Positions 1-8,177 of a stretch of DNA of 28,721 nucleotides are shown here, piece after piece. Within the stretch, counting starts at the first letter, position 1; the number at the start of each line of letters is the position of its first letter. A program made the position numbers and the translations under genes. Where the stretch lies: contig CAZVZK010000135.1 in assembly GCA_964630925.1 (NCBI GenBank), positions 1 to 28,721 of the forward strand. The letters run 5' to 3'. The stretch is from RGDT01 sp964630925. GTDB taxonomy: Bacteria; Planctomycetota; Planctomycetia; Gemmatales; Gemmataceae. The notes under the pieces were generated by a model, which had not been told where the DNA came from, did no database searches, and worked only from the letters and a program-made list of their open reading frames with translations.

Positions 1-70
1 CGTGGAAGGCGAAATCGCCTGTACGAACGTCGAAAGATTCACATGCTCTGAGGCCTTGTGAGCGGGGTGT

Positions 71-80
71 CATACAATCC
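71..80 (+). promoter_or_regulatory. Possible -10 region upstream of the Uma2-family gene
   Basis: CATACAATCC contains TACAAT (73-78), a good match to a sigma-70 -10 box. It lies 23 nt before the start codon and is followed by AGGAGG at 91-96. No convincing -35 element is visible at the usual distance. The same ten bases occur on the minus strand upstream of the amidohydrolase at 13925-13934, which slightly raises the chance that this is a real promoter. Confidence 0.3.
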
Positions 81-101
81 AGGGAGGGTGAGGAGGCCGT
101 C

Positions 102-704
102 ATGTCCGCCGCCAAGAGGCCGCAACTCATGTCGCCGGAGGACTACCTGGCCGGCGAGCTCGTCTCGGCGGTGAAGCACGAGTACGTGGAAGGCCTCGTT
201 TACGCGATGGCAGGTGCGCGGAATTCCCACAACGACATCTCCGTCAACGTCGTGTCGGCCTTCCGGGCGAGGACGCGGGGCACCGGCTGCCGCACCCTGA
301 ATTCCGACGTGAAGATCCGCATCAGTACCCGCGGCGGATTCCGCTTCTACTACCCGGACGCGGGCATCACCTGCCGGCCCAACCCACGCACGGACTCGTT
401 CGAGGATAACCCCGTCGTCATCGCCGAGGTGCTGTCCCCGGCCACCCGGCGCATCGACGAGGGCGAGAAACGCGACGCCTACTTCACCCTGACGTCCCTG
501 TCGGTCTACCTCCTGCTCGAAACGGACAGGCCACTCGTCATCGCCCACCGCCGGTCCGGCGCGGGATTCACCCGCGAGGAGTACCAGGGGATCGACGCCG
601 TCATCTCACTCCCCGAGGTCGGCGCCGCCCTGACGCTCGCCGAGATCTACGACGAGATCGTCTTCGAGGCCGAGCCGGAGCCTGGCGACGTGGCTCAGCA
701 GTGA
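102..704 (+). CDS. Uma2-family PD-(D/E)xK-like endonuclease domain protein (DUF820)
   Basis: The 200-residue product has the landmarks of the Uma2/DUF820 family. These are an N-terminal SPEDYLAGE segment, KHEYVEG (25-31), YYPDAG with the acidic PD pair near residue 86, and VVIAEVLSPATRR (106-117) followed by GEKRDAY. The family adopts a restriction-endonuclease-like fold and is strongly expanded in cyanobacteria and planctomycetes. The biological substrate is generally unknown. The length is normal for the family and the protein looks complete. The start is supported by AGGAGG at 91-96, five bases before the ATG. The next gene, a uridine kinase, begins 36 bases downstream, so co-transcription is possible. 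The family call is firm. Nuclease activity is inferred. Confidence 0.88.
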   Translation: MSAAKRPQLMSPEDYLAGELVSAVKHEYVEGLVYAMAGARNSHNDISVNVVSAFRARTRGTGCRTLNSDVKIRISTRGGFRFYYPDAGITCRPNPRTDSFEDNPVVIAEVLSPATRRIDEGEKRDAYFTLTSLSVYLLLETDRPLVIAHRRSGAGFTREEYQGIDAVISLPEVGAALTLAEIYDEIVFEAEPEPGDVAQQ

Positions 705-740
705 CGGAAGGCCCCCACGTCAGGGGCGAGGAGTGATGAC

Positions 741-1400
741 ATGCCCGCCTTCATCCTCGGCGTCGCCGGCGGCTCCGGCTCCGGCAAGTCCACCCTCGTC
801 CAGCTCCTCCGCGAGGGGCCGCTCGGCCACGCCGTCGCCGTCCTCGCCCACGACGCCTACTACCTCGACCGCGCCGACATGCCCGCCGCCGTCCGCGACG
901 CCGTCAACTGGGACCACCCCGACGCCCTCGACACCGCCCTGTTCCTCCGCCACATCGACGGCCTCAAGGCCGGCCGCCCCGCCGACGTGCCCGTCTACGA
1001 CTTCGCCACGCACTCGAGGACGCCCCGCACCACACGCCTCGACCCGCGCCCCCTCCTCATCCTCGACGGCTTCCTCCTCCTCGCCATCCCCGAGGTCCGC
1101 GCACGCCTCGACCTGGCCGTCTTCGTCGATACCCCGCCCGACCTGCGCCTCATGCGCCGCATCCTGCGCGACGTGTCCGAACGCGGACGCACGGTGCAGT
1201 CCGTGGCCGAGCAGTACACCGCCACGGTGAGGCCGATGCACGAGCTGCACGTCGAGCCGAGCCGTGCCCACGCCGACGTGGTCGTGCCGTGGGTGTTCCA
1301 CAACCAGAGGGCGGTGGACGCCCTGGCCGCACGGCTCGCCGACGCGGCGCGGAAAATCGCGGAACAGGGTTGCATTCCGCCGCCCGAACCGCGACAATAA
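741..1400 (+). CDS. udk: Uridine kinase (P-loop nucleoside kinase)
   Basis: This 219-residue protein has a Walker A loop GGSGSGKST at residues 10-18. It is followed by HDAYYLD, NWDHPDALD and PVYDFATHSR, the characteristic motifs of uridine kinases and related phosphoribulokinase-like enzymes. LLILDGFLLL then fills the Walker B position. It would phosphorylate uridine and cytidine in pyrimidine salvage in the cytoplasm. The length matches bacterial Udk. The proline-rich last residues look like an unstructured tail. GAGGAG at 728-733, seven bases upstream, supports the ATG at 741. A related P-loop kinase with another small substrate cannot be excluded from sequence alone. Confidence 0.88.
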   Translation: MPAFILGVAGGSGSGKSTLVQLLREGPLGHAVAVLAHDAYYLDRADMPAAVRDAVNWDHPDALDTALFLRHIDGLKAGRPADVPVYDFATHSRTPRTTRLDPRPLLILDGFLLLAIPEVRARLDLAVFVDTPPDLRLMRRILRDVSERGRTVQSVAEQYTATVRPMHELHVEPSRAHADVVVPWVFHNQRAVDALAARLADAARKIAEQGCIPPPEPRQ

Positions 1401-1457
1401 CCAAACTGCCTGAATCCCGCCTCACCTTCCTGCCACATTCGATCTGGGGGGTATCAC

Positions 1458-3971
1458 ATGAAGTCCACCCGCTGGCTGGCCCTCGCGGCCCTGGCCCTCT
1501 CCACGGCCAGGATCCTCGCCGCCGACGCGCCGGCCGCCCTGCCTGAGGCCAAGCTGCCCACTCCCGCCGAGGTCAAGTCCCTCGCGGTCAAGCCGACGAA
1601 GGTAAGCCTCAAGGGCCTCGACGACGCCCAGCAGGCCATCCTCACCGCCACCACGCCCGGCGGAGAGGTGGACCTCACCCACGACGCCAAGTACGAGGTC
1701 GCCGACGAGAAGATCGTCCGCGTCACCTCCACCGGGCGCATCGTCCCCCTGGCCAACGGCAAGACCACGGTCACCGCCACCTACGGCACCCACAAGGTCA
1801 CCATCGAGGTGACCAACGCCTCGTGCGACGTGGACCTCCCGATCAACTTCGCCAACCACATCGTCCCCATCTTCACCAAGCTCGGCTGCAACTCGGGCGG
1901 CTGTCACGGCAAGCAGTCCGGGCAGAACGGCTTCCGCCTGTCGCTGCTCGGCTTCGAGCCCGACCTCGACTACATGACCCTCGTCAAGGAGGGCCGCGGC
2001 CGCCGCCTCTTCCCCGCCGCCCCCGAGACCAGCCTCCTGCTCACCAAGGGCGCCGGCGTGGTGGCCCACGGCGGCGGCAAGCGTATCGAGGTCGGCTCCG
2101 ACGAGTACCGCCTCATCCGCCGCTGGATCGCCGCCGGCATGCCCTTCGGCGAGAAGGCCGACCCCACGGTCAAGCTGATCACCGTCGATCCGCCGCACCG
2201 CGTGATGGCCCGCAACTCCAAGCAGCAGTTCGCGGTCCATGCCCACTACACCGACGGCACCGTCGAGGACATCACCCGCCGCGCTCAGTACGAGAGCAAC
2301 GACCAGGAGATCGCCGCCGTCACCGAGGGCGGCCTGGTCCGCACCCTGGCCCTGTCCGGCGAGGCGGCCATCATGGTCCGTTACCAGGAGCACGTCAACA
2401 CCTTCCGCGCCACGGTGCCCCTCGGCGTCAAGATCCCCGAGTACAAGTTCGAGCAGAAGACGGCCGCCGACAAGCACACCGCTAAGAAGTGGCAGACCCT
2501 CGGCCTCGTCCCCTCCGAGCCCTGCACCGACGCCGAGTTCATCCGCCGCCTCATGCTCGACCTGTGCGGCACCCTGCCGACGCCCAAGCAGACCCTCGAC
2601 TTCGTCAACGACAAGGCGACGGACAAGCGTGACAGGCTGGTCGATGCCCTCCTCGACTCGCCGGAGTACGCCTACTACTTCGCCGGCAAGTGGGCCGACA
2701 TCCTCCGCGTCAAGCGCCGCGGCCAGCCGGACCGGGCCAAGGGCACCTTCGCCTTCCACGCCTGGATCAAGAAGGCCGTCGCCAACGACAAGCCGTATGA
2801 CGAGTTCGTCCGCGACATCATCGGGGCCACCGGCGACGAGCTGACCAGCCCGCCGACCGTGTGGTACAAGGAGCTGACCAAGCCCGAGGAGTTCGTCGAC
2901 GACGCCGCCCAGGTGTTCCTCGGCCAGCGTCTCGCCTGCGCCCAGTGCCACCACCACCCCTACGAGCGGTGGAGCCAGGACGACTACTGGGGGCTGGCCG
3001 CCTACTTCGGACGCATCGGCCGCAAGCAGCTCCCGATCCTCGGCTCGGGCCAGCAGAACGCCAGCCGTGTCGCCGTCTTCAGCGTGGCCCGCGGCAGCGT
3101 CACCAACAAGAAGACGGGCCGGCCCGCCGAGATCAAGCCGCTCGACGGCAAGGCCATCGAGGTCGGCGCCTACGAAGACCCGCGCCAGAAGCTCGTCGAT
3201 TGGATGGTGGCCAAGGACAACCCGTTCTTCGCCAGGGCCGTCGCCAACCGCTACTGGGCGCACTTCTTCGGCCGGGGCATCGTTGACCCCCTCGACGACA
3301 TGCGTGTGACGAACCCGCCGTCGAACCCCGAGCTGCTCGACGCGCTGGCGAAGGAGCTGATCGACAACAAGTTCAGCCTCAAGCACCTGATCCGCGTGAT
3401 CGTCAAGAGCCGGACCTACCAGCTCAGCGCGACCCCGAACGAGTTCAACAAGCACGACAAGCAGAACTACGCCCGCTACTACCCGCGGCGCATGTCCGCC
3501 GAGGTGCTGTTCGACGCGGTCAACCAGGTGACGGGCGCCCCGGCGGCCTTCGCCGGCCTGCCGATGGACCGCCACGCCCCGAACCGCGCGATCATGCTGC
3601 CGGACGAGTCGTTCCCGTCGTACTTCCTCGACGTGTTCGGCCGCCCGCAGCGGATCAGCGCCTGCGAGTGCGAGCGTGTCAGCGAGGCCAACCTCGCCCA
3701 GGCCCTGCACCTGCTGAACAGCGACGAGGTGCAGCAGAAGTTGTCGCGTAACGGCGGCCGCGCCGAGGCGATGGTGAGCGCGGCCGACAAGCGTTCCGAC
3801 GCCGACAAGGTGGACGAGCTGTTCCTGTGGGCGTTCGGGCGCAAGCCGAGCGACGAGCAGCGCGAGGTGGCCCTGGCCCACATCGCCAAGCACGCGACGG
3901 CCAAGAAGGCCGCCTACGAGAACATCCTGTGGGCGCTGCTGAACACCAAGGAGTTCATCTTCAACAAGTGA
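1458..3971 (+). CDS. Exported DUF1549/DUF1553 planctomycete cytochrome-type protein with Ig-like domains
   Basis: The 837-residue product begins with a clear signal peptide (MKSTRWLALAALALSTARILA). A BIG2-like domain (about 45-120) follows, then a cytochrome-like segment with CNSGGCH (144-150, the spaced C-x4-CH form usual in this family). A second Ig-like stretch (about 240-330) precedes a DUF1549 domain that carries a canonical CAQCH haem motif at 494-498. A DUF1553 domain (about 580-820) contains NRYWAHFFGRG. These proteins are abundant in planctomycetes and Verrucomicrobia and are thought to act in the cell envelope, but their reaction is not established. A DUF1501 gene commonly lies downstream, and none is present here because the next gene is convergent. 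A GGGGGG tract at 1446-1451 is the likely ribosome binding site. Confidence 0.9.
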   Translation: MKSTRWLALAALALSTARILAADAPAALPEAKLPTPAEVKSLAVKPTKVSLKGLDDAQQAILTATTPGGEVDLTHDAKYEVADEKIVRVTSTGRIVPLANGKTTVTATYGTHKVTIEVTNASCDVDLPINFANHIVPIFTKLGCNSGGCHGKQSGQNGFRLSLLGFEPDLDYMTLVKEGRGRRLFPAAPETSLLLTKGAGVVAHGGGKRIEVGSDEYRLIRRWIAAGMPFGEKADPTVKLITVDPPHRVMARNSKQQFAVHAHYTDGTVEDITRRAQYESNDQEIAAVTEGGLVRTLALSGEAAIMVRYQEHVNTFRATVPLGVKIPEYKFEQKTAADKHTAKKWQTLGLVPSEPCTDAEFIRRLMLDLCGTLPTPKQTLDFVNDKATDKRDRLVDALLDSPEYAYYFAGKWADILRVKRRGQPDRAKGTFAFHAWIKKAVANDKPYDEFVRDIIGATGDELTSPPTVWYKELTKPEEFVDDAAQVFLGQRLACAQCHHHPYERWSQDDYWGLAAYFGRIGRKQLPILGSGQQNASRVAVFSVARGSVTNKKTGRPAEIKPLDGKAIEVGAYEDPRQKLVDWMVAKDNPFFARAVANRYWAHFFGRGIVDPLDDMRVTNPPSNPELLDALAKELIDNKFSLKHLIRVIVKSRTYQLSATPNEFNKHDKQNYARYYPRRMSAEVLFDAVNQVTGAPAAFAGLPMDRHAPNRAIMLPDESFPSYFLDVFGRPQRISACECERVSEANLAQALHLLNSDEVQQKLSRNGGRAEAMVSAADKRSDADKVDELFLWAFGRKPSDEQREVALAHIAKHATAKKAAYENILWALLNTKEFIFNK

Positions 3972-3990
3972 TCCGTGGGAGCTTTAAGAA

Positions 3991-4147
3991 AGCATACCAC
4001 GAAATACACGGAAGAAACGAAAAGAACAGCCAAAGAAGGCGACAAGGCAGGCAGGCGAGGGCCATCCCTCTCCTGCCTGGTTTTGTTTAATGTCTGCTTT
4101 GCTTCTTTGTCTTCTTTTCGTGTCTTCCGTGTATTTCGTGGTATGCT
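3991..4147. repeat. Long inverted repeat (36-bp arms) between convergent genes
   Basis: The arms at 3991-4026 and 4112-4147 are inverted copies that differ at one base in 36. The arms read AGCATACCACGAAATACACG onward. Inside them, CAAAGAAG (4031-4038) pairs with CTTCTTTG (4102-4109), and GGCAGG can pair with CCTGCC, so the whole 157 bp could fold into one long hairpin. The segment is visibly AT-richer than the flanking genes. Sequences of this type (CCACGAAATACACGG) recur as dispersed intergenic repeats in several environmental phyla, which suggests a MITE-like unit. Lying between two convergent genes, it could also serve as a bidirectional transcription terminator. Confidence 0.8.
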
Positions 4148-4158
4148 CTTCTCGCCCC

Positions 4159-5481
4159 CTACGCCTTGACGATGCGGCCCGGAGGGGCCTTCAGGCCGCG
4201 CGTCGCCCCGCGCGTGTCGATCAGCAGCGGTGAGTGCCGCGCCACCGCCTCCCAGTCGTAGGCCGTGTGGTCCGCCACGATCACCACGCAGTCCTGGCCG
4301 CCCAGCATCTCCGGCGTCAGGGCCTGGCTCTCCATCCGCAGGTGCGGGTGGTTTCGCGTGGGGGGCAACTTCGGGATGTGGGGGTCGTTGTAGCTGACGG
4401 CGGCGCCCTTGCGCAGCAGCAGGTCCATCAGCTCGAAGCCGGGCGACTCGCGGCAGTCGTCCACGTCCTTCTTGTACGCCATGCCGAGGATCAGCACCTT
4501 GCTCCCGCGCACCGGCTTGCCGCGCTCGTTGAGGGCGTCGGCGATCTTGTCGAGGACGAAGTGCGGCATGTTGGTGTTGATCTCGCCCGCCAGCTCGATG
4601 AAGCGCGTGGTGAGGCCGTACTTCCGGGCCACCCACGTCAGGTAGAACGGGTCGATGGGGATGCAGTGCCCGCCCAGGCCGGGGCCGGGGTAGAACGCCT
4701 GGAAGCCGAACGGCTTCGTCTTGGCGGCGTCGATCACCTCCCACACGTCCACGCCCATGCGGTCGTACAGCATCTTCAGCTCGTTGACCAGCGCGATGTT
4801 GATCGCCCGGTAGGTGTTCTCCAGGATCTTGCACGCCTCCGCGACCTCCGGCGTCGAGACACGCACGACCTGCGTGATGGCGGCGGCGTAGAGCGTGGCC
4901 GCCAGGTCGAGGCTCGCCGGCCCCAGCCCGCCGACCACCTTCGGGATGTTGTGGGTCGAGAACTTCGCGTTGCCGGGGTCCTCTCGCTCCGGGCTGAACG
5001 CCAGGAAGTACTCTTCCTCCGCTTTGAGGCCGGTGTCCTGGAGCAGCGGCAGGACGACCTCGCGCGTCGTGCCGGGGTACGTCGTGCTTTCCAGGACGAT
5101 GAGCTGGCCGGGCCGCAGCGTCGCGGCGGCGGCCTTCGCGGAGTTGACGACGTAGGTCAGGTCCGGCTCGCGGGCCTCGGTCAGCGGCGTGGGCACGCAG
5201 ATGAGGACGGCGTCGGCCTCCGCGAGCCGCCTGAAGTCGGCGGTCGCCCCGAAGCCCTGCTTGAGCATCCCCTGCACGTCGGCATCGGGGATGTGCTTGA
5301 GGTAGCTCTTGCCGGCGTGGAGCTTCGTGACCTTGTCGGGGTCGATGTCGAAGCCGAGGACGGGGAAGCCGGCGGCGGCGAAGGTGCGTGCGAGCGGCAG
5401 GCCGACGTAGCCGAGGCCGATGATGCCGACGCGGGCGTTGCGTGCCGTGAGTTTGCCCATCAGGGCCGAGGCGTGGGTCAT
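4159..5481 (-). CDS. Nucleotide-sugar dehydrogenase (UDP-GlcNAc/ManNAc 6-dehydrogenase type)
   Basis: This 440-residue enzyme has the Rossmann motif GLGYVG (22-27) in an N-terminal NAD-binding domain. The central UDP-glucose/GDP-mannose dehydrogenase domain carries the catalytic cysteine in GGHCIPIDP (Cys about 273). The C-terminal UDP-binding domain contains LILGMAYKKDVDDCRESP. It would oxidise a UDP-linked hexose or N-acetylhexosamine to the uronic acid using NAD. The KPFGFQAFYPGPGLGGHC context resembles the WbpA/WecC group more than simple UDP-glucose dehydrogenases. The start at 5481 is preferred over a longer in-frame option because it forms an ATGA overlap with the preceding gene. It is the last gene of the minus-strand polysaccharide operon. 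The exact sugar substrate is not determined. Confidence 0.9.
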   Translation of the reverse strand: MTHASALMGKLTARNARVGIIGLGYVGLPLARTFAAAGFPVLGFDIDPDKVTKLHAGKSYLKHIPDADVQGMLKQGFGATADFRRLAEADAVLICVPTPLTEAREPDLTYVVNSAKAAAATLRPGQLIVLESTTYPGTTREVVLPLLQDTGLKAEEEYFLAFSPEREDPGNAKFSTHNIPKVVGGLGPASLDLAATLYAAAITQVVRVSTPEVAEACKILENTYRAINIALVNELKMLYDRMGVDVWEVIDAAKTKPFGFQAFYPGPGLGGHCIPIDPFYLTWVARKYGLTTRFIELAGEINTNMPHFVLDKIADALNERGKPVRGSKVLILGMAYKKDVDDCRESPGFELMDLLLRKGAAVSYNDPHIPKLPPTRNHPHLRMESQALTPEMLGGQDCVVIVADHTAYDWEAVARHSPLLIDTRGATRGLKAPPGRIVKA

Positions 5482-5813
5482 GTGCGTTTCTCCGGGCGGG
5501 CCAGGCCCGCGCAGGCGTAGAGCATGAGGACGGGCAGGCAAATCAAGGCGTAGACGATGAGGGTGTGTGTCCCGAGCCAGGCGGAGACGCCGGCGAGGAG
5601 GGTCGGCCAGCCGGAGGCGCGGGATGGCGTGTGGGCGCCGTTCTTGTTGATGAAGCCCTCGCCGGCGGCGACGTGGCGGGCGAGGGTCTCGAACTCCACG
5701 TCATCGGCGGCCGGCCCGCCAGGCCCGGCGGGGTCGGGGCCGCGCGTCGGGTCACGCAGGGCGAGGACGAGCAGCGCGCGCACGGCGAACAGCAGCAGCG
5801 GGTAGCGCCCCAT
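5478..5813 (-). CDS. Short GT-C (GT39/ArnT-like) N-terminal fragment, two membrane segments
   Basis: The 111-residue product has a hydrophobic segment at about 5-19. A loop with ADDVEFETLARHVAAGEGF follows, then SGWPTLLAGVSAWLG, and a second hydrophobic segment spans about 82-104. This matches the beginning of GT39/ArnT-like integral-membrane glycosyltransferases, where an acidic residue in the first external loop is catalytic. Full proteins usually have several hundred residues and many membrane spans, so only the first fifth or so is present. It starts at TGATG (one-base overlap with the deacetylase-like gene) and ends in ATGA with the dehydrogenase. It is therefore translationally coupled on both sides. 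It may be a relic kept for coupling or a small membrane subunit. Family assignment is moderate. Confidence 0.6.
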   Translation of the reverse strand: MGRYPLLLFAVRALLVLALRDPTRGPDPAGPGGPAADDVEFETLARHVAAGEGFINKNGAHTPSRASGWPTLLAGVSAWLGTHTLIVYALICLPVLMLYACAGLARPEKRT

Positions 5814-6997
5814 CAGGCGGTCCCCGTGGCGCGGGCGGCCGGACGCAGCGCCGGGCCGGGCAGGATCTCGTGGTCCAGCGCCCCGGCCACGTCGCCCTTG
5901 TAGCCGGACTCGGCGGCGCGGGCGAGGTTATACATCTCGCGGGCCGTCACGTAGTGGTAGTGGAACCGCGTGTTCCGCTTCGCCTCGGTGGCGAGCGCCT
6001 CGTGGAAGGCCAGCATGGGGTCGCCGAGGAGCACGTCATGGGCGTCCTCGGGCGCGCCGTGGCAGTGCAGCTTGACGAAGTACCAGTCGGGGCGCTGCGG
6101 CACCTGGACCCGCGCCCGCAGCCACAGGCGCAGGCGCTCCATCGTGGGCGGCTGCGACGCCTGAATGCAGGCGTTCTCGACGCCCGGCAGCAGGCCGAGC
6201 TTGCGCCCGCCCCAGTCGAGCAGCAGCGGGCCGGTGATGAGCATCAGGCCGCCCTCGGGGGGCGCGGCGGCCCCGGCGAGCTGGCCCCGGGCGTGCGACG
6301 CCGGGCCGGGCCGGTTCACCGCCCAGTAGATGCAGTTGATGAGCGGCGTCTGCGCCCGGCTCGGCGCCGACGGCAGGGTCATGTCCACGCGGCAGCCGGC
6401 GGCGCGCAGCACGTCGATCTCGTTGTCCACGCCGCAGTGCCGCCCCTCGGGGTGCGAGTTGCACAGCGTCCAGTTGCCGTGGATGAAGCACCAGGCGGCC
6501 GCCCCGTCGCGTCCCCGCCCGAGCAACCCGTGGCGCTGGGCAAGGGTGTCGCGGAACGCGGCGAGGGAGCGGGCGAGGGTGTCGGCGGTGTCGTCGTCGT
6601 GGTGCAGGTGGATCTCGACCTCGCCGAAGCCGTCGGCGCACAGGCCGGCGAGGCCGTCCAGCAGCTCCGGCTCGTACTCCTCAGCGGGGTAGAAGAAGGT
6701 GTGGCGCGGCGTGCGCCCGTCGCTGTCGCGGAAGCGGGCGAATTGCCGCGGGTACCCCTCGACCCATTTGCCGACACGCGCGCGGGCCTGCTCGCTCGAC
6801 GCCCCCCCGTACTTCGGCTCGTAATGATCGGCGATGCAGATGAGGACGTGGACCTCCTCGCCGGGGGTGGGGTCACGGCGTCGGCCGGCGTTGGCGATGT
6901 ACGACGGCAGCCAGCGGTCCAGGCCGCGGGCGCGCAGCAGGAGCCATCCGCCCCCCAGGGCGAGCAGGACGACAGCGGCAACGACCCCCACGACCAT
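5813..6997 (-). CDS. Membrane-anchored polysaccharide-deacetylase-like protein
   Basis: The product has 394 residues. An N-terminal hydrophobic anchor (about 2-22) is followed by a soluble domain with VLICIADHYEP (51-61), HLHHDDDT (130-137), FIHGNWTLCNSHPEGRHCGVDNE (about 171-193) and KLHCHG near the C-terminal third. The spaced acidic and histidine clusters on predicted beta strands, and its place among glycosyltransferases, suggest a NodB-like carbohydrate esterase fold that deacetylates a growing or exported polysaccharide. The canonical NodB motifs are not obvious, so the call is by pattern and context. The start follows an AAGGGGGG ribosome binding site that overlaps the stop of the upstream GT2 gene. 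The end overlaps the next gene by one base. Confidence 0.6.
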   Translation of the reverse strand: MVVGVVAAVVLLALGGGWLLLRARGLDRWLPSYIANAGRRRDPTPGEEVHVLICIADHYEPKYGGASSEQARARVGKWVEGYPRQFARFRDSDGRTPRHTFFYPAEEYEPELLDGLAGLCADGFGEVEIHLHHDDDTADTLARSLAAFRDTLAQRHGLLGRGRDGAAAWCFIHGNWTLCNSHPEGRHCGVDNEIDVLRAAGCRVDMTLPSAPSRAQTPLINCIYWAVNRPGPASHARGQLAGAAAPPEGGLMLITGPLLLDWGGRKLGLLPGVENACIQASQPPTMERLRLWLRARVQVPQRPDWYFVKLHCHGAPEDAHDVLLGDPMLAFHEALATEAKRNTRFHYHYVTAREMYNLARAAESGYKGDVAGALDHEILPGPALRPAARATGTA

Positions 6998-7007
6998 CCG
7001 CCCCCCT

Positions 7008-8177
7008 TCAGGAAGCCGCCGGGACCTTCGGGGCCTTCTCTGGCTGTGGCGTGTAGGCCACCTTGTGCCACGAGCGAGATGCCCCGCCCGTCAGCCATAC
7101 CCAGAACGACACCCAGGCCGCCGCGTTCAGCACCAGGAACGAGGCCCCCGCGGCCGCCAACTTGCCGCCGCGCCCGGTCAGCAGGCCGAAGACCCCGACG
7201 GCGTAGCCCAGCAGTTGGAGGGCGAACGTCGCCTGGTACACCCTGGCGTCCAGCAGGCAGGCGTTCGTCGCGAGCAGGCCGATGAGCGCCCACGGCACGA
7301 CGAGCCGTGCCAGCTTGTGTGAGAGCCATTGTAGCCAGATCGGGTTGCGCCAGGGCAAGAGCGCGCCGGGCAGGTGGGTCAGGAGCTGGAAATTGCCGGC
7401 CAGGGTCCGGACCTTGCGGAGGAACTCGTCGCCGGTGCTGTCCGGGAAGCGGTCGAAGGCGATCGCGTGGCTGTCGTGGACGACGCGGTGCCCCTCCATG
7501 GCGACCCGGAGGGGCCAGTAGACGTCATCGAGCATCGTGCCCTGGGGGACGGGGCGGAAGAGGTGGCGGCGCACGGCGCTGATGGCGCCGGTGACGCCGA
7601 CCTGGGCGAAGACGAGGCTCTCCTGGGCCCGCAGCCACTTCTCGAAGCGCCAGTACAGGCCGACGCCCTCGATCGCGCCGGGGCCGGACGTGATGACGAG
7701 GTCGCCGGAGACCGCGCCCACCTCCGGGTCGGCGAAGTTCTCAAGGAGCAGCTCCAGCGCCTCCGGCGCCCAGGCCTGGCGCACGTCGGCGAAGACGACG
7801 ATCTCCCCGGCCGCGGCCTCGACGCCGCGCGTCAGCGCCTCCGCCTTCCCGGCCCTCAGGGGCAGCTCGATGAGGCGGACCGCGGGGATGGAGCGGGCCA
7901 GCTCGCAGGTCCGGTCCGTCGAGCCGTCGGAGACGAGGATCACCTCCCCGGGGATCCCCGTCTCGTCGAGCATACGCAGGAGGTCGGTGAGGCGGGTCTC
8001 GATGCCCGCCTCCTCGTTGTGGGCGCAGACGACGAACGAGACGGGCGGGAGGAAGGGCGCGCGGCGGACGGGCCGGCCGACGAGCCGGGCGAGCAGGCCC
8101 ACTACCAGCGGGTAGAGGACGTAGGGGTAGAGCACGAGCAGGAAGCAGACAAGGAAGGCGATCTTAACCGGGGACAT
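7008..8177 (-). CDS. Membrane glycosyltransferase family 2
   Basis: This 389-residue protein has an N-terminal membrane segment (about 5-30). A GT-A domain starts with PVSFVVCAHNEEAGIE (45-60). It contains SDGSTD (83-88), the metal-binding FADVRQ (129-134, in the DxD position) and GAISAVRRHLF. KVRTLAGNFQLL lies in the acceptor-binding region. Two or three hydrophobic segments follow after about residue 285. This layout is that of processive or membrane-associated GT2 enzymes that transfer sugars from UDP donors at the inner face of the membrane. Its first 14 bases overlap the end of the upstream GT4 gene, and GAGGGGG precedes the ATG. Donor and acceptor are unknown. Confidence 0.88.
   Translation of the reverse strand: MSPVKIAFLVCFLLVLYPYVLYPLVVGLLARLVGRPVRRAPFLPPVSFVVCAHNEEAGIETRLTDLLRMLDETGIPGEVILVSDGSTDRTCELARSIPAVRLIELPLRAGKAEALTRGVEAAAGEIVVFADVRQAWAPEALELLLENFADPEVGAVSGDLVITSGPGAIEGVGLYWRFEKWLRAQESLVFAQVGVTGAISAVRRHLFRPVPQGTMLDDVYWPLRVAMEGHRVVHDSHAIAFDRFPDSTGDEFLRKVRTLAGNFQLLTHLPGALLPWRNPIWLQWLSHKLARLVVPWALIGLLATNACLLDARVYQATFALQLLGYAVGVFGLLTGRGGKLAAAGASFLVLNAAAWVSFWVWLTGGASRSWHKVAYTPQPEKAPKVPAAS

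Noticed and set aside
1422..3893. Long open frame on the minus strand opposite the DUF1549/DUF1553 gene
   Set aside because: It is an antisense by-product of strong third-position GC. The translation is low-complexity (V/L/G/D/E-rich) with no domain, while the plus strand encodes a complete known family.
3975..4169. 64-residue plus-strand frame containing FRVFRVFRG
   Set aside because: It is the translation of the inverted repeat itself. Such peptides arise wherever this repeat occurs and there is no ribosome binding site or domain.
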